Positions 23,326-36,954 of a DNA stretch of 64,000 nucleotides are shown here, one piece after another. The stretch covers positions 620,001-684,000 of the forward strand of contig CANOQG010000006.1 in NCBI GenBank assembly GCA_947568835.1, given 5' to 3'. Every line of letters starts with the position of its first letter. Within the stretch, counting starts at the first letter, position 1. The translations under genes were made by a program, and so were the position numbers. Below the pieces are notes generated by a model, which made no database searches, was not told where the DNA came from, and saw nothing but the letters and a program-made list of their open reading frames with translations. Source of the stretch: Protonemura montana. Its lineage: Eukaryota; Arthropoda; Insecta; Plecoptera; Nemouridae.

Positions 23326-25395
23326 TCCTGCCCTATGTCTTGCCCCATGTCCCATGTCCTGCCCCATGTCCTGCCCCATGTCCTGCCCCATTTCCTGCCC
23401 TATTTCCTGCCCCATGTCCTGCCCCATGTCCTGCCCCATTTCCTGCCCCATGTCCTGCCCTATGTCCTGTCCCATGTCCTGCCCCATGTCCTGCCCCATG
23501 TCCTGCTCCATGTCCCCCCCCTGTCCTGCCCCATGTCCCATGTCCTGCCCCATGTCCTGCCCCATGTCCTGCTCCATGTCCTGCCCCATGTCCTGCCCCA
23601 TGTCCCATGTCTTGCCCCATGTCTTGCCCCATGTCCCATGTCCTGCCCCATGTCTTGTCCCATGTCCTGCCCCATGTCCTGCTCCATGTCCTCCCCCTGT
23701 CCTGCCTTATGTCCCATGTCCTGCCCCATGTCCTGCCCCATGTCCTGCCCCATGTCCTGTCCTATGTCCTGTCCCATGTCCTGCCCCATGTCCTGCCCCA
23801 TGTTCTGCTCCATGTCCTGCCCCATGTCCTGCCCCATGTCCCATGTCCTGCCCCATGTCCTGCCCCTTGGCCTGTCCCATTTCCTGCCCCATGTCCTGCC
23901 CCATGTCCTGCCCCATGTCCTGCCCCATGTCCTGCCCCATGTCCTGCCCCATGTCCTGCCCCATGTCCCATGTCCTGCCCCATGTCCTGCCCCATGTCCT
24001 GCCCCATGTCCTGCCCTATGTACTGTCCCATGTCCTGCCCCATGTCCTGCCCCATGTCCTGCTCCATGTCCTCCCCCTGTCCTGCCTATGTCCCATGTCC
24101 TGCCCCATGTCTTGCCCCATGTCCCATGTCCTGCCCCATGTCCTGCCCCATGTCCTGCCCCATGTCCTGCCCCCTGTCCTGTGCCTTGTCCTGCCCCATG
24201 TCCTGCCCCATGTCCTGCTCCATGTCCTCCCCCTGTCCTGCCCCATGTCCCATGTCCCATGTCCTGCCCCATGTCCTGCCCCATGTCCTGCTCTATGTCC
24301 TGCCCCATGTCCTGCCCCATGTCCCATGTCCTGCCCCATGTCTTGCCCCATGTCCCATGTCCTGCCCCATGTCCTGCCCCATGTCCTGCCCCATGTCCTG
24401 CCCCATGTCCTGCCCCATGTCTTGCCCCATGTCCCATGTCCTGCCCCATGTCCTGCCCCATGTCCTGCCCCATGTCCTGCCCTATGTACTGTCCCATGTC
24501 CTGCTCCATGTCCTGCCCCATGTCCTGCTCCATGTCCTCCCCCTGTCCTGCCTATGTCCCATGTCCTGCCCCATGTCTTGCCCCATGTCCCATGTCCTGC
24601 CCCATGTCCTGCCCCATGTCCTGCCCCATGTCCTGCCCCCTGTCCTGTGCCTTGTCCTGCCCCATGTCCTGCCCCATGTCCTGCTCCATGTCCTCCCCCT
24701 GTCCTGCCCCATGTCCCATGTCCCATGTCCTGCCCCATGTCCTGCCCCATGTCCTGCTCTATGTCCTGCCCCATGTCCTGCCCCATGTCCCATGTCCTGC
24801 CCCATGTCTTGCCCCATGTCCCATGTCCTGCCCCATGTCCTGCCCCATGTCCTGCCCCATGTCCTGCCCTATGTCCTGTCCCATGTCCTGCCCCATGTCC
24901 TGCCCCATGTCCAGCTCCATGTCCTCCCCCTGTCCTGCCCCATGTCCCATGTCCTGCCCCATGTCATGCCCCATGTCCTGCCCCATGTCCTCCCCCTGTC
25001 CTGCCCCGTGTCCCATGTCCTGCCTCATGTCCTGCCCCATGTCCTGCCCTATGTCCTGCCCCATGTCCTGCCCCATGTCCTGCCCCATGTCCTACCCTAT
25101 GTCCTGCCCTATGTCCTGCCCCATGTCCTGCCCTATGTCCTGCCCCATGTCCTGCCCTATGTCCTGTCCCATGTCCTGCCCCATGTCCTGCCCCATGTCC
25201 TGTCCCATGTCATGTCCCATGTCCTGCTCCATGTCCTGCCCCACGTCCTGCCCCATGTCCTGCCCTATGTCCTGCCCCATGTCCTGCCCCATGTCCTGCC
25301 CCATGTCCTGCCCCATGTCCTGCCCCATGTCCTGCCCCATGTCCTGCCCCATGTCCTGCCCCATGTCCTGCCCCATGTCTTGCCCCATGTCCCAT
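23326..25395 (+). repeat. Copy of the 9.66-11.3 kb region containing a 466-bp tandem duplication
   Basis: Bases 23331-23655 match 9660-9984 (offset 13,671). After a loss of about 48 bp the offset is 13,623 until about 24400. The sequence then steps back and repeats 466 bp, and from there the offset is 14,089. The repeated piece (about 23935-24400 and 24401-24866) contains the TGTACTG, CCTCCCCCTG, CTGTGCC and CTCTATG variants in the same order. The second copy of the 84-bp sub-repeat seen near 11118 is missing at 25208. Confidence 0.75.
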
Positions 25396-28300
25396 GTCTT
25401 GCCCCTTGTCCTGCCCCATGTCCTGCCCCATATCCTGCCCTATGTCCTGTCCCATGTCGTGCCCCATGTCCTGCCCCATGTCCTGCTCCATGTCCTCCCC
25501 CTGTCCTGCCCCATGTCCCATGTCCTGCCCAATGTCCTGCCCCATGTCCTGCCCCATGTCCTGCCCTATGTCCTGTCCCATGTCCTGCCCCATGTCCTGC
25601 CCCATGTCCTGCTCCATGTCCTGCCCCATGTCCTGCCCCATGTCCCATGTCCTGCCCCATGTCCTGCCCCTTGTCCTGTCCCATTTCCTGTACCATGTCC
25701 TGCCCCATGTCCTGCCCCATGTCCTGCCCCATGTCCTGCCCCATGTCCTGCCCCATGTCCTGCCCCATGTCTTGCCCCATGTCCCATGTCCTGCCCCATG
25801 TCCTGCCCCATGTCCTGCCCTATGTCCTGCCCTATGTACTGTCCCATGTCCTGCCCCATGTCCTGCCCCATGTCATGCCCCATGTCCTGCCCCATGTCCT
25901 CCCCCTGTCCTCCCCATGTCCCATGTCCTGTCCCATGTCATGCCCCATGTCCTGCCCCATGTCCTGCCCCATGTCCTGCCCTATGTCCTGTCCCATGTCC
26001 TGCCCCATGTCCTGCCCCATGTCCTGCTCCATGTCCTGCCCCATGTCCTGCCCCATGTCCCATGTCCTGCCCCATGTCCTGCCCCATGTCCTGCCCCATG
26101 TCTTGCCCCATGTCTTGCCCCATGTCCCAAGTCCTGCCCCTTGTCCTGCCCCATGTCCTGCCCCATATCCTGCCCTATGTCCTGTCCCATGTTTTGCCCC
26201 ATGTCCTGCCCCATGTCCTGCTCCATGTCATCCCCCTGTCCTGCCCCATGTCCCATGTCCTGCCCCATGTCCTGCCCCATGTCCTGCCCCATGTCCTGCC
26301 CTATGTCCTGTCCCATGTCCTGCCCCATGTCCTGCCCCATGTCCTGCTCCATGTCCTGCCCCATGTCCTGCCCCATGTCTTGCCCCATGTCCCATGTCCT
26401 GCCCCTTGTCCTGCCCCATGTCCTGCCCCATATCCTGCCCTATGTCCTGTCCCATGTCCTGCCCCATGTCCTGCCCCATGTCCTACCCCATTTCCTGCCC
26501 CATGTCCTGCCCTATGTCCTGTCCCATGTCCTGCCCCATGTCCTGCCCCATGTCCTGCCCCATGTCCTGCCCCATGTCTTGCCCCATGTCCCATGTCCTG
26601 CCCCATGTCCTGCCCCATGTCCTGCCCCATTTCCTGCCCTATTTCCTGCCCCATGTCCTGCCCCATGTCCTGCCCCATTTCCTGCCCCATGTCCTGCCCT
26701 ATGTCCTGTCCCATGTCCTGCCCCATGTCCTGCCCCATGTCCTGCTCCATGTCCCCCCCCTGTCCTGCCCCATGTCCCATGTCCTGCCCCATGTCCTGCC
26801 CCATGTCCTGCTCCATGTCCTGCCCCATGTCCTGCCCCATGTCCCATGTCTTGCCCCATGTCTTGCCCCATGTCCCATGTCCTGCCCCATGTCCTGCCCC
26901 ATGTCCTGCCCCATGTCCTGCCCTATGTCCTGTCCCATGTCTTGCCCCATGTCCTGCCCCATGTCCTGCTCCATGTCCTCCCCCTGTCCTGCCTTATGTC
27001 CCATGTCCTGCCCCATGTCCTGCCCCATGTCCTGCCCCATGTCCTGCCCTATGTCCTGTCCCATGTCCTGCCCCATGTCCTGCCCCATGTTCTGCTCCAT
27101 GTCCTGCCCCATGTCCTGCCCCATGTCCCATGTCCTGCCCCATGTCCTGCCCCTTGGCCTGTCCCATTTCCTGCCCCATGTCCTGCCCCATGTCCTGCCC
27201 CATGTCCTGCCCCATGTCCTGCCCCATGTCCCATGTCCTGCCCCATGTCCTGCCCCATGTCCTGCCCCATGTCCTGCCCTATGTACTGTCCCATGTCCTG
27301 CCCCATGTCCTGCCCCATGTCCTGCTCCATGTCCTCCCCCTGTCCTGCCTATGTCCCATGTCCTGCCCCATGTCTTGCCCCATGTCCCATGTCCTGCCCC
27401 ATGTCCTGCCCCATGTCCTGCCCCATGTCCTGCCCCCTGTCCTGTGCCTTGTCCTGCCCCATGTCCTGCCCCATGTCCTGCTCCATGTCCTCCCCCTGTC
27501 CTGCCCCATGTCCCATGTCCCATGTCCTGCCCCATGTCCTGCCCCATGTCCTGCTCTATGTCCTGCCCCATGTCCTGCCCCATGTCCCATGTCCTGCCCC
27601 ATGTCTTGCCCCATGTCCCATGTCCTGCCCCATGTCCTGCCCCATGTCCTGCCCCATGTCCTGCCCTATGTCCTGTCCCATGTCCTGCCCCATGTCCTGC
27701 CCCATGTCCAGCTCCATGTCCTCCCCCTGTCCTGCCCCATGTCCCATGTCCTGCCCCATGTCATGCCCCATGTCCTGCCCCATGTCCTCCCCCTGTCCTG
27801 CCCCGTGTCCCATGTCCTGCCTCATGTCCTGCCCCATGTCCTGCCCTATGTCCTGCCCCATGTCCTGCCCCATGTCCTGCCCCATGTCCTACCCTATGTC
27901 CTGCCCTATGTCCTGCCCCATGTCCTGCCCTATGTCCTGCCCCATGTCCTGCCCTATGTCCTGTCCCATGTCCTGCCCCATGTCCTGCCCCATGTCCTGT
28001 CCCATGTCATGTCCCATGTCCTGCTCCATGTCCTGCCCCATGTCCTGCCCCATGTCCTGCCCCATGTCCTGCCCCATGTCCTGTCCCATGTCATGTCCCA
28101 TGTCCTGCTCCATGTCCTGCCCCACGTCCTGCCCCATGTCCTGCCCTATGTCCTGCCCCATGTCCTGCCCCATGTCCTGCCCCATGTCCTGCCCCATGTC
28201 CTGCCCATGTCCTGCCCCATGTCCTGCCCCATGTCCTGCCCCATGTCCTGCCCCATGTCTTGCCCCATGTCCCATGTCCTGCCCCTTGTCCTGCCCCATG

Positions 28301-28628
28301 TCCTGCCCCATATCCTGCCCTATGTCCTGTCCCATGTCCTGCCCCATGTCCTGCCCCATGTCCTGCCCCATTTCCTGCCCCATGTCCTGCCCTATGTCCT
28401 GTCCCATGTCCTGCCAAATGTCCTGCCCCATGTCCTGCTCCATGTCCTGCCCCATGTCCTGCCCCATGTCCCATGTCCTGCCCCATGTCCTGCCCCTGGT
28501 CCTGTCCCATTTCCTGCCCCATGTCCTGCCCCATGTCCTGCCCCATGTCCTGCCCCATGTCCTGCCCCATGTCCTGCCCCATGTCCTGCCCCATGTCTTG
28601 CCCCATGTCCCATGTCCTGCCCTAGGTC
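25396..28628 (+). repeat. 3.2-kb copy of 8486-11742
   Basis: This segment matches 8486-11742 at an offset of 16,910 bp, then 16,886 bp after a 24-bp (two-unit) loss in a run of plain units near 27210. It starts at the same GTCTTGCCCCTTG breakpoint as the 1,705-bp tandem copies at 6781 and 8486, so that junction was used at least three times. One CpG unit has decayed: CACGTCC at 11153 is CATGTCC at the matching position, C to T at 28041. It ends at a hybrid unit, CTAGGTCCTGTCCC, near 28623. Confidence 0.85.
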
Positions 28629-28629
28629 C

Positions 28630-31600
28630 TGTCCCATGTCCTGCCCCATGTCCTGCCCCATGTCCTGCCCCATGTCCTGCCCTATGTCCTGTCCCATGTC
28701 CTGCCCCATGTCCTGCCCCATGTCCTGCTCCATGTCCTGCCCCATGTCCTGCCCCATGTCTTGCCCCATGTCCCATGTCCTGCCCCTTGTCCTGCCCCAT
28801 GTCCTGCCCCATATCCTGCCCTATGTCCTGTCCCATGTCCTGCCCCATGTCCTGCCCCATGTCCTACCCCATTTCCTGCCCCATGTCCTGCCCTATGTCC
28901 TGTCCCATGTCCTGCCCCATGTCCTGCCCCATGTCCTGCCCCATGTCCTGCCCCATGTCTTGCCCCATGTCCCATGTCCTGCCCCATGTCCTGCCCCATG
29001 TCCTGCCCCATTTCCTGCCCTATTTCCTGCCCCATGTCCTGCCCCATGTCCTGCCCCATTTCCTGCCCCATGTCCTGCCCTATGTCCTGTCCCATGTCCT
29101 GCCCCATGTCCTGCCCCATGTCCTGCTCCATGTCCCCCCCCTGTCCTGCCCCATGTCCCATGTCCTGCCCCATGTCCTGCCCCATGTCCTGCTCCATGTC
29201 CTGCCCCATGTCCTGCCCCATGTCCCATGTCTTGCCCCATGTCTTGCCCCATGTCCCATGTCCTGCCCCATGTCCTGCCCCATGTCCTGCCCCATGTCCT
29301 GCCCTATGTCCTGTCCCATGTCTTGCCCCATGTCCTGCCCCATGTCCTGCTCCATGTCCTCCCCCTGTCCTGCCTTATGTCCCATGTCCTGCCCCATGTC
29401 CTGCCCCATGTCCTGCCCCATGTCCTGCCCTATGTCCTGTCCCATGTCCTGCCCCATGTCCTGCCCCATGTTCTGCTCCATGTCCTGCCCCATGTCCTGC
29501 CCCATGTCCCATGTCCTGCCCCATGTCCTGCCCCTTGGCCTGTCCCATTTCCTGCCCCATGTCCTGCCCCATGTCCTGCCCCATGTCCTGCCCCATGTCC
29601 TGCCCCATGTCCTGCCCCATGTCCTGCCCCATGTCCCATGTCCTGCCCCATGTCCTGCCCCATGTCCTGCCCCATGTCCTGCCCTATGTACTGTCCCATG
29701 TCCTGCCCCATGTCCTGCCCCATGTCCTGCTCCATGTCCTCCCCCTGTCCTGCCTATGTCCCATGTCCTGCCCCATGTCTTGCCCCATGTCCCATGTCCT
29801 GCCCCATGTCCTGCCCCATGTCCTGCCCCATGTCCTGCCCCCTGTCCTGTGCCTTGTCCTGCCCCATGTCCTGCCCCATGTCCTGCTCCATGTCCTCCCC
29901 CTGTCCTGCCCCATGTCCCATGTCCCATGTCCTGCCCCATGTCCTGCCCCATGTCCTGCTCTATGTCCTGCCCCATGTCCTGCCCCATGTCCCATGTCCT
30001 GCCCCATGTCTTGCCCCATGTCCCATGTCCTGCCCCATGTCCTGCCCCATGTCCTGCCCCATGTCCTGCCCTATGTCCTGTCCCATGTCCTGCCCCATGT
30101 CCTGCCCCATGTCCAGCTCCATGTCCTCCCCCTGTCCTGCCCCATGTCCCATGTCCTGCCCCATGTCATGCCCCATGTCCTGCCCCATGTCCTCCCCCTG
30201 TCCTGCCCCGTGTCCCATGTCCTGCCTCATGTCCTGCCCCATGTCCTGCCCTATGTCCTGCCCCATGTCCTGCCCCATGTCCTGCCCCATGTCCTACCCT
30301 ATGTCCTGCCCTATGTCCTGCCCCATGTCCTGCCCTATGTCCTGCCCCATGTCCTGCCCTATGTCCTGTCCCATGTCCTGCCCCATGTCCTGCCCCATGT
30401 CCTGTCCCATGTCATGTCCCATGTCCTGCTCCATGTCCTGCCCCACGTCCTGCCCCATGTCCTGCCCCATGTCCTGCCCCATGTCCTGTCCCATGTCATG
30501 TCCCATGTCCTGCTCCATGTCCTGCCCCACGTCCTGCCCCATGTCCTGCCCTATGTCCTGCCCCATGTCCTGCCCCATGTCCTGCCCCATGTCCTGCCCC
30601 ATGTCCTGCCCATGTCCTGCCCCATGTCCTGCCCCATGTCCTGCCCCATGTCCTGCCCCATGTCTTGCCCCATGTCCCATGTCCTGCCCCTTGTCCTGCC
30701 CCATGTCCTGCCCCATATCCTGCCCTATGTCCTGTCCCATGTCCTGCCCCATGTCCTGCCCCATGTCCTGCCCCATTTCCTGCCCCATGTCCTGCCCTAT
30801 GTCCTGTCCCATGTCCTGCCAAATGTCCTGCCCCATGTCCTGCTCCATGTCCTGCCCCATGTCCTGCCCCATGTCCCATGTCCTGCCCCATGTCCTGCCC
30901 CTGGTCCTGTCCCATTTCCTGCCCCATGTCCTGCCCCATGTCCTGCCCCATGTCCTGCCCCATGTCCTGCCCCATGTCCTGCCCCATGTCCTGCCCCATG
31001 TCTTGCCCCATGTCCCATGTCCTGCCCTAGGTCCTGCCCCATGTCCTGCCCCATGTCCTGCCCTATGTACTGTCCCATGTCCTGCCCCATGTCCTGCCCC
31101 ATGTCCTGCTCCATGTCATTCCCCTGTCCTGCCTTATGTCCCATGTCCTGCCCTATGTCTTGCCCCATGTCCCATGTCCTGCCCCATGTCCTGCCCTATG
31201 TCCTGCCCCATGTCCTGCCCCCTGTCCTGTCCCATGTCCTGCCCCATGTCCTGCCCCATGTCCTGCTCCATGTCCTCCCCCTGTCCTGCCCCATGTCCCA
31301 TGTCCCATGTCCTGCCCCATGTCCTGCCCCATGTCCTGCTCCATGTCCTGCCCCATGTCCTGCCCCATGTCCCATGTCCTGCCCCATGTCTTGCCCCATG
31401 TCCCATGTCCTGCCCCATGTCCTGCCCCATGTCCTGCCCCATGTCCTGCCCTATGTCCTGTCGCATGTCCTGCCCCATGTCCTGCCCCATGTCCTGCTCC
31501 ATGTCCTCCCCTTGTCCTGCCCCATGTCCCATGTCCTGCCCCATGTCCTGCCCCATGTCCTGCCCCATGTCCTGCCCTATGTCCTGTCCCATGTCCTGCC

Positions 31601-33320
31601 CCATGTCCTGCCCCATGTTCTTCTCCATGTCCTGCCCCATGTCCTGCCCCATGTCCCATGTCCTGCCCCATGTCCTGCCCCTTGTCCTGTCCCATTTCCT
31701 GCCCCATGTCCTGCCCCATGTCCTGCCCAATGTCCTGCCCCATGTCCTGCCCCTTGTCCTGCCCCATGTCCTGCCCCATGTCCTGCCCCATGTCCTGTCC
31801 CATGTCCTGCCCCATGTAATGCCCCATGTCCTGCCCCATGTCCTCCCCCTGTCCTGCCCCATGTCCCATGTCCTGTCCCATGTCATGCCCCATGTCCTGC
31901 CCCATGTCCTGCCCCATGTCCTGCCCCATGTCCTGCCCTATGTCCTGTCCCATGTCCTGCCTCATGTCCTGCCCCATGTCCTGCTCCATGTCCTGCCCCA
32001 TGTCCTGCCCCATGTCCCATGTCCTGCCCCATGTCCTGCCCCTTGTCCTGTCCCATTTCCTGCCCCATGTCCTGCCCCATGTCCTGCCCCATGTCCTTCC
32101 CCATGTCCTGCCCCATGTCCTGCCCCATGTCCTGCCCCATGTCTTGCCCCATGTCCCATGTCCTGCCCCATGTCCTGCCCCATGTCCTGCCCCATGTCCT
32201 GCCCTATGTACTGTCCCATGTCCTGCCCCATGTCCTGCCCCATGTCCTGCTCCATGTCATCCCCCTGTCCTGCCCCATGTCCCATGTCCTGCCCCATGTC
32301 TTGCCCCATGTCCCATGTCCTGCCCCATGTCCTGCCCCATGTCCTGCCCCATGTCCTGCCCCCTGTCCTGTCCCATGTCCTGCCCCATGTCCTGCCCCAT
32401 GTCCTGCTCCATGTCCCCCCCCTGTCCTGCCCCATGTCCCATGTCCTGCCCCATGTCCTGCCCCATGTCCTGCTCCATGTCCTGCCCCATGTCCTGCCCC
32501 ATGTCCCATGTCCTGCCCCATGTCTTGCCCCATGTCCCATGTCCTGCCCCATGTCCTGCCCCATGTCCTGCCCCATGTCCTGCCCTATGTCCTGTCCCAT
32601 GTCTTGCCCCATGTCCTGCCCCATGTCCTGCTCCATGTCCTCCCCCTGTCCTGCCCCATGTCCCATGTCCTGCCCCATGTCCTGCCCCATGTCCTGCCCC
32701 ATGTCCTGCCCTATGTCCTGTCCCATGTCCTGCCCCATGTCCTGCCCCATGTTCTGCTCCATGTCCTGCCCCATGTCCTGCCCCATGTCCCATGTCCTGC
32801 CCCATGTCCTGCCCCTTGGCCTGTCCCATTTCCTGCCCCATGTCCTGCCCCATGTCCTGCCCCATGTCCTGCCCCATGTCCTGCCCCATGTCCTGCCCCA
32901 TGTCCTGCCCCATGTCTTGCCCCATGTCCCATGTCCTGCCCCATGTCCTGCCCCATGTCCTGCCCCATGTCCTGCCCCATGTCTTGCCCCATGTCCCATG
33001 TCTTGCCCCTTGTCCTGCCCCATGTCCTGCCCCATATCCTGCCCTATGTCCTGTCCCATGTCGTGCCCCATGTCCTGCCCCATGTCCTGCTCCATGTCCT
33101 CCCCCTGTCCTGCCCCATGTCCCATGTCCTGCCCAATGTCCTGCCCCATGTCCTGCCCCATGTCCTGCCCTATGTCCTGTCCCATGTCCTGCCCCATGTC
33201 CTGCCCCATGTCCTGCTCCATGTCCTGCCCCATGTCCTGCCCCATGTCCCATGTCCTGCCCCATGTCCTGCCCCTTGTCCTGTCCCATTTCCTGCCCCAT
33301 GTCCTGCCCCATGTCCTGCC
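28630..33320 (+). repeat. 4.7-kb copy of 9339-13993
   Basis: This segment matches 9339 onward at an offset of 19,291 bp, and at 19,327 bp after the three-unit insertion near 32350 that the source at 8873-15642 lacks. Its first 2.4 kb also match 26249 onward at 2,381 bp, so 26.2-28.6 kb and 28.6-31.0 kb form a tandem pair of about 2.38 kb. It keeps the doubled 84-bp sub-repeat near 30409, the TAG variant near 31027 and the TAA variant near 31812. Confidence 0.8.
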
Positions 33321-34446
33321 CCATGTCCTGCCCCATGTCCTGCCCCATGTCCTGCCCCATGTCCTGCCCCATGTCTTGCCCCATGTCCCATGTCCTGCCC
33401 CATGTCCTGCCCCATGTCCTGCACCATGTCCTGCCCAATGTACTGTCCCATGTCCTGCCCCATGTCCTGCCCCATGTCATGCCCCATGTCCTGCCCCATG
33501 TCCTCCCCCTGTCCTCCCCATGTCCCATGTCCTGTCCCATGTCATGCCCCATGTCCTGCCCCATGTCCTGCCCCATGTCCTGCCCTATGTCCTGTCCCAT
33601 GTCCTGCCCCATGTCCTGCCCCATGTCCTGCTCCATGTCCTGCCCCATGTCCTGCCCCATGTCCCATGTCCTGCCCCATGTCCTGCCCCATGTCCTGCCC
33701 CATGTCTTGCCCTATGTCTTGCCCCATGTCCCAAGTCCTGCCCCTTGTCCTGCCCCATGTCCTGCCCCATATCCTGCCCTATGTCCTGTCCCATGTCCTG
33801 CCCCATGTCCTGCCCCATGTCCTGATCCATGTCATCCCCCTGTCCTGCCCCATGTCCCATGTCCTGCCCCATGTCCTGCCCCATGTCCTGCCCCATGTCC
33901 TGCCCTATGTCCTGTCCCATGTCCTGCCCCATGTTTTGCCCCATGTCCTGCTCCATGTCCTGCCCCATGTCCTGCCCCATGTCCCATGTCCTGCCCCATG
34001 TCCTGCCCCTTGTCCTGTCTTATTTCCTGCCCCATGTCCTGCCCCATGTCCTGCCCTATGTCCTGCCCCATGTCCTGCCCTATGTCCTGCCCCATGTCCT
34101 GCCCTATGTCCTGCCCAATGTCCTGCCCTATGTCCTGTCCCATGTCCTGCCCCATGTCCTGCCCCATGTCCTGTCCCATGTCATGTCCCATGTCCTGCTC
34201 CATGTCCTGCCCCACGTCCTGCCCCATGTCCTGCCCTATGTCCTGCCCCATGTCCTGCCCCATGTCCTGCCCCATGTCCTGCCCCATGTCCTGCCCATGT
34301 CCTGCCCCATGTCCTGCCCCATGTCCTGCCCCATGTCCTGCCCCATGTCTTGCCCCATGTCCCATGTCCTGCCCCTTGTCCTGCCCCATGTCCTGCCCCA
34401 TATCCTGCCCCATGTCCTGCCCCATGTCCTGCCCCATTTCCTGCCC
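31940..34446 (+). repeat. 2,508-bp tandem duplication, copy 1
   Basis: This segment is followed by a copy at about 34447-36954. The period of 2,508 bp equals 209 units, so the register of the 12-mer is kept. Markers shared at the same spacing include CCTTCCCC, TGTACTG, the eight-C tract (near 32416 and 34922), CTTGGCC, GTCGTGCC, CACCATGTCC and CTGATCC. Copy 1 lacks 24 bp just before its right end (near 34410). From about 33300 to 33830 it also resembles 25696-26226 at an offset of 7,604 bp, with more differences. Confidence 0.85.
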
Positions 34447-36954
34447 CATGTCCTGTCCCATGTCCTGCCTCATGTCCTGCCCCATGTCCTGCTCCATGTC
34501 CTGCCCCATGTCCTGCCCCATGTCCCATGTCCTGCCCCATGTCCTGCCCCTTGTCCTGTCCCATTTCCTGCCCCATGTCCTGCCCCATGTCCTGCCCCAT
34601 GTCCTTCCCCATGTCCTGCCCCATGTCCTGCCCCATGTCCTGCCCCATGTCTTGCCCCATGTCCCATGTCCTGCCCCATGTCCTGCCCCATGTCCTGCCC
34701 CATGTCCTGCCCTATGTACTGTCCCATGTCCTGCCCCATGTCCTGCCCCATGTCCTGCTCCATGTCATCCCCCTGTCCTGCCCCATGTCCCATGTCCTGC
34801 CCCATGTCTTGCCCCATGTCCCATGTCCTGCCCCATGTCCTGCCCCATGTCCTGCCCCATGTCCTGCCCCCTGTCCTGTCCCATGTCCTGCCCCATGTCC
34901 TGCCCCATGTCCTGCTCCATGTCCCCCCCCTGTCCTGCCCCATGTCCCATGTCCTGCCCCATGTCCTGCCCCATGTCCTGCTCCATGTCCTGCCCCATGT
35001 CCTGCCCCATGTCCCATGTCCTGCCCCATGTCTTGCCCCATGTCCCATGTCCTGCCCCATGTCCTGCCCCATGTCCTGCCCCATGTCCTGCCCTATGTCC
35101 TGTCCCATGTCTTGCCCCATGTCCTGCCCCATGTCCTGCTCCATGTCCTCCCCCTGTCCTGCCCCATGTCCCATGTCCTGCCCCATGTCCTGCCCCATGT
35201 CCTGCCCCATGTCCTGCCCTATGTCCTGTCCCATGTCCTGCCCCATGTCCTGCCCCATGTTCTGCTCCATGTCCTGCCCCATGTCCTGCCCCATGTCCCA
35301 TGTCCTGCCCCATGTCCTGCCCCTTGGCCTGTCCCATTTCCTGCCCCATGTCCTGCCCCATGTCCTGCCCCATGTCCTGCCCCATGTCCTGCCCCATGTC
35401 CTGCCCCATGTCCTGCCCCATGTCTTGCCCCATGTCCCATGTCCTGCCCCATGTCCTGCCCCATGTCCTGCCCCATGTCCTGCCCCATGTCTTGCCCCAT
35501 GTCCCATGTCTTGCCCCTTGTCCTGCCCCATGTCCTGCCCCATATCCTGCCCTATGTCCTGTCCCATGTCGTGCCCCATGTCCTGCCCCATGTCCTGCTC
35601 CATGTCCTCCCCCTGTCCTGCCCCATGTCCCATGTCCTGCCCAATGTCCTGCCCCATGTCCTGCCCCATGTCCTGCCCTATGTCCTGTCCCATGTCCTGC
35701 CCCATGTCCTGCCCCATGTCCTGCTCCATGTCCTGCCCCATGTCCTGCCCCATGTCCCATGTCCTGCCCCATGTCCTGCCCCTTGTCCTGTCCCATTTCC
35801 TGCCCCATGTCCTGCCCCATGTCCTGCCCCATGTCCTGCCCCATGTCCTGCCCCATGTCCTGCCCCATGTCCTGCCCCATGTCTTGCCCCATGTCCCATG
35901 TCCTGCCCCATGTCCTGCCCCATGTCCTGCACCATGTCCTGCCCAATGTACTGTCCCATGTCCTGCCCCATGTCCTGCCCCATGTCATGCCCCATGTCCT
36001 GCCCCATGTCCTCCCCCTGTCCTCCCCATGTCCCATGTCCTGTCCCATGTCATGCCCCATGTCCTGCCCCATGTCCTGCCCCATGTCCTGCCCTATGTCC
36101 TGTCCCATGTCCTGCCCCATGTCCTGCCCCATGTCCTGCTCCATGTCCTGCCCCATGTCCTGCCCCATGTCCCATGTCCTGCCCCATGTCCTGCCCCATG
36201 TCCTGCCCCATGTCTTGCCCTATGTCTTGCCCCATGTCCCAAGTCCTGCCCCTTGTCCTGCCCCATGTCCTGCCCCATATCCTGCCCTATGTCCTGTCCC
36301 ATGTCCTGCCCCATGTCCTGCCCCATGTCCTGATCCATGTCATCCCCCTGTCCTGCCCCATGTCCCATGTCCTGCCCCATGTCCTGCCCCATGTCCTGCC
36401 CCATGTCCTGCCCTATGTCCTGTCCCATGTCCTGCCCCATGTTTTGCCCCATGTCCTGCTCCATGTCCTGCCCCATGTCCTGCCCCATGTCCCATGTCCT
36501 GCCCCATGTCCTGCCCCTTGTCCTGTCTTATTTCCTGCCCCATGTCCTGCCCCATGTCCTGCCCTATGTCCTGCCCCATGTCCTGCCCTATGTCCTGCCC
36601 CATGTCCTGCCCTATGTCCTGCCCAATGTCCTGCCCTATGTCCTGTCCCATGTCCTGCCCCATGTCCTGCCCCATGTCCTGTCCCATGTCATGTCCCATG
36701 TCCTGCTCCATGTCCTGCCCCACGTCCTGCCCCATGTCCTGCCCTATGTCCTGCCCCATGTCCTGCCCCATGTCCTGCCCCATGTCCTGCCCCATGTCCT
36801 GCCCATGTCCTGCCCCATGTCCTGCCCCATGTCCTGCCCCATGTCCTGCCCCATGTCTTGCCCCATGTCCCATGTCCTGCCCCTTGTCCTGCCCCATGTC
36901 CTGCCCCATATCCTGCCCTATGTCCTGTCCCATGTCCTGCCCCATGTCCTGCCC
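34447..36954 (+). repeat. 2,508-bp tandem duplication, copy 2
   Basis: This is the direct repeat of the preceding 2.5 kb, and its longest internal stretch (about 34765-36168) looks identical to 32257-33660. The left junction is visible near 34447, where a CATTTCC/CATGTCC run passes abruptly into the CTCATGTCC context that belongs to base 31950. To the right the sequence continues as a copy of the 30.5-33 kb region at an offset of 6,193 bp. Confidence 0.85.
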
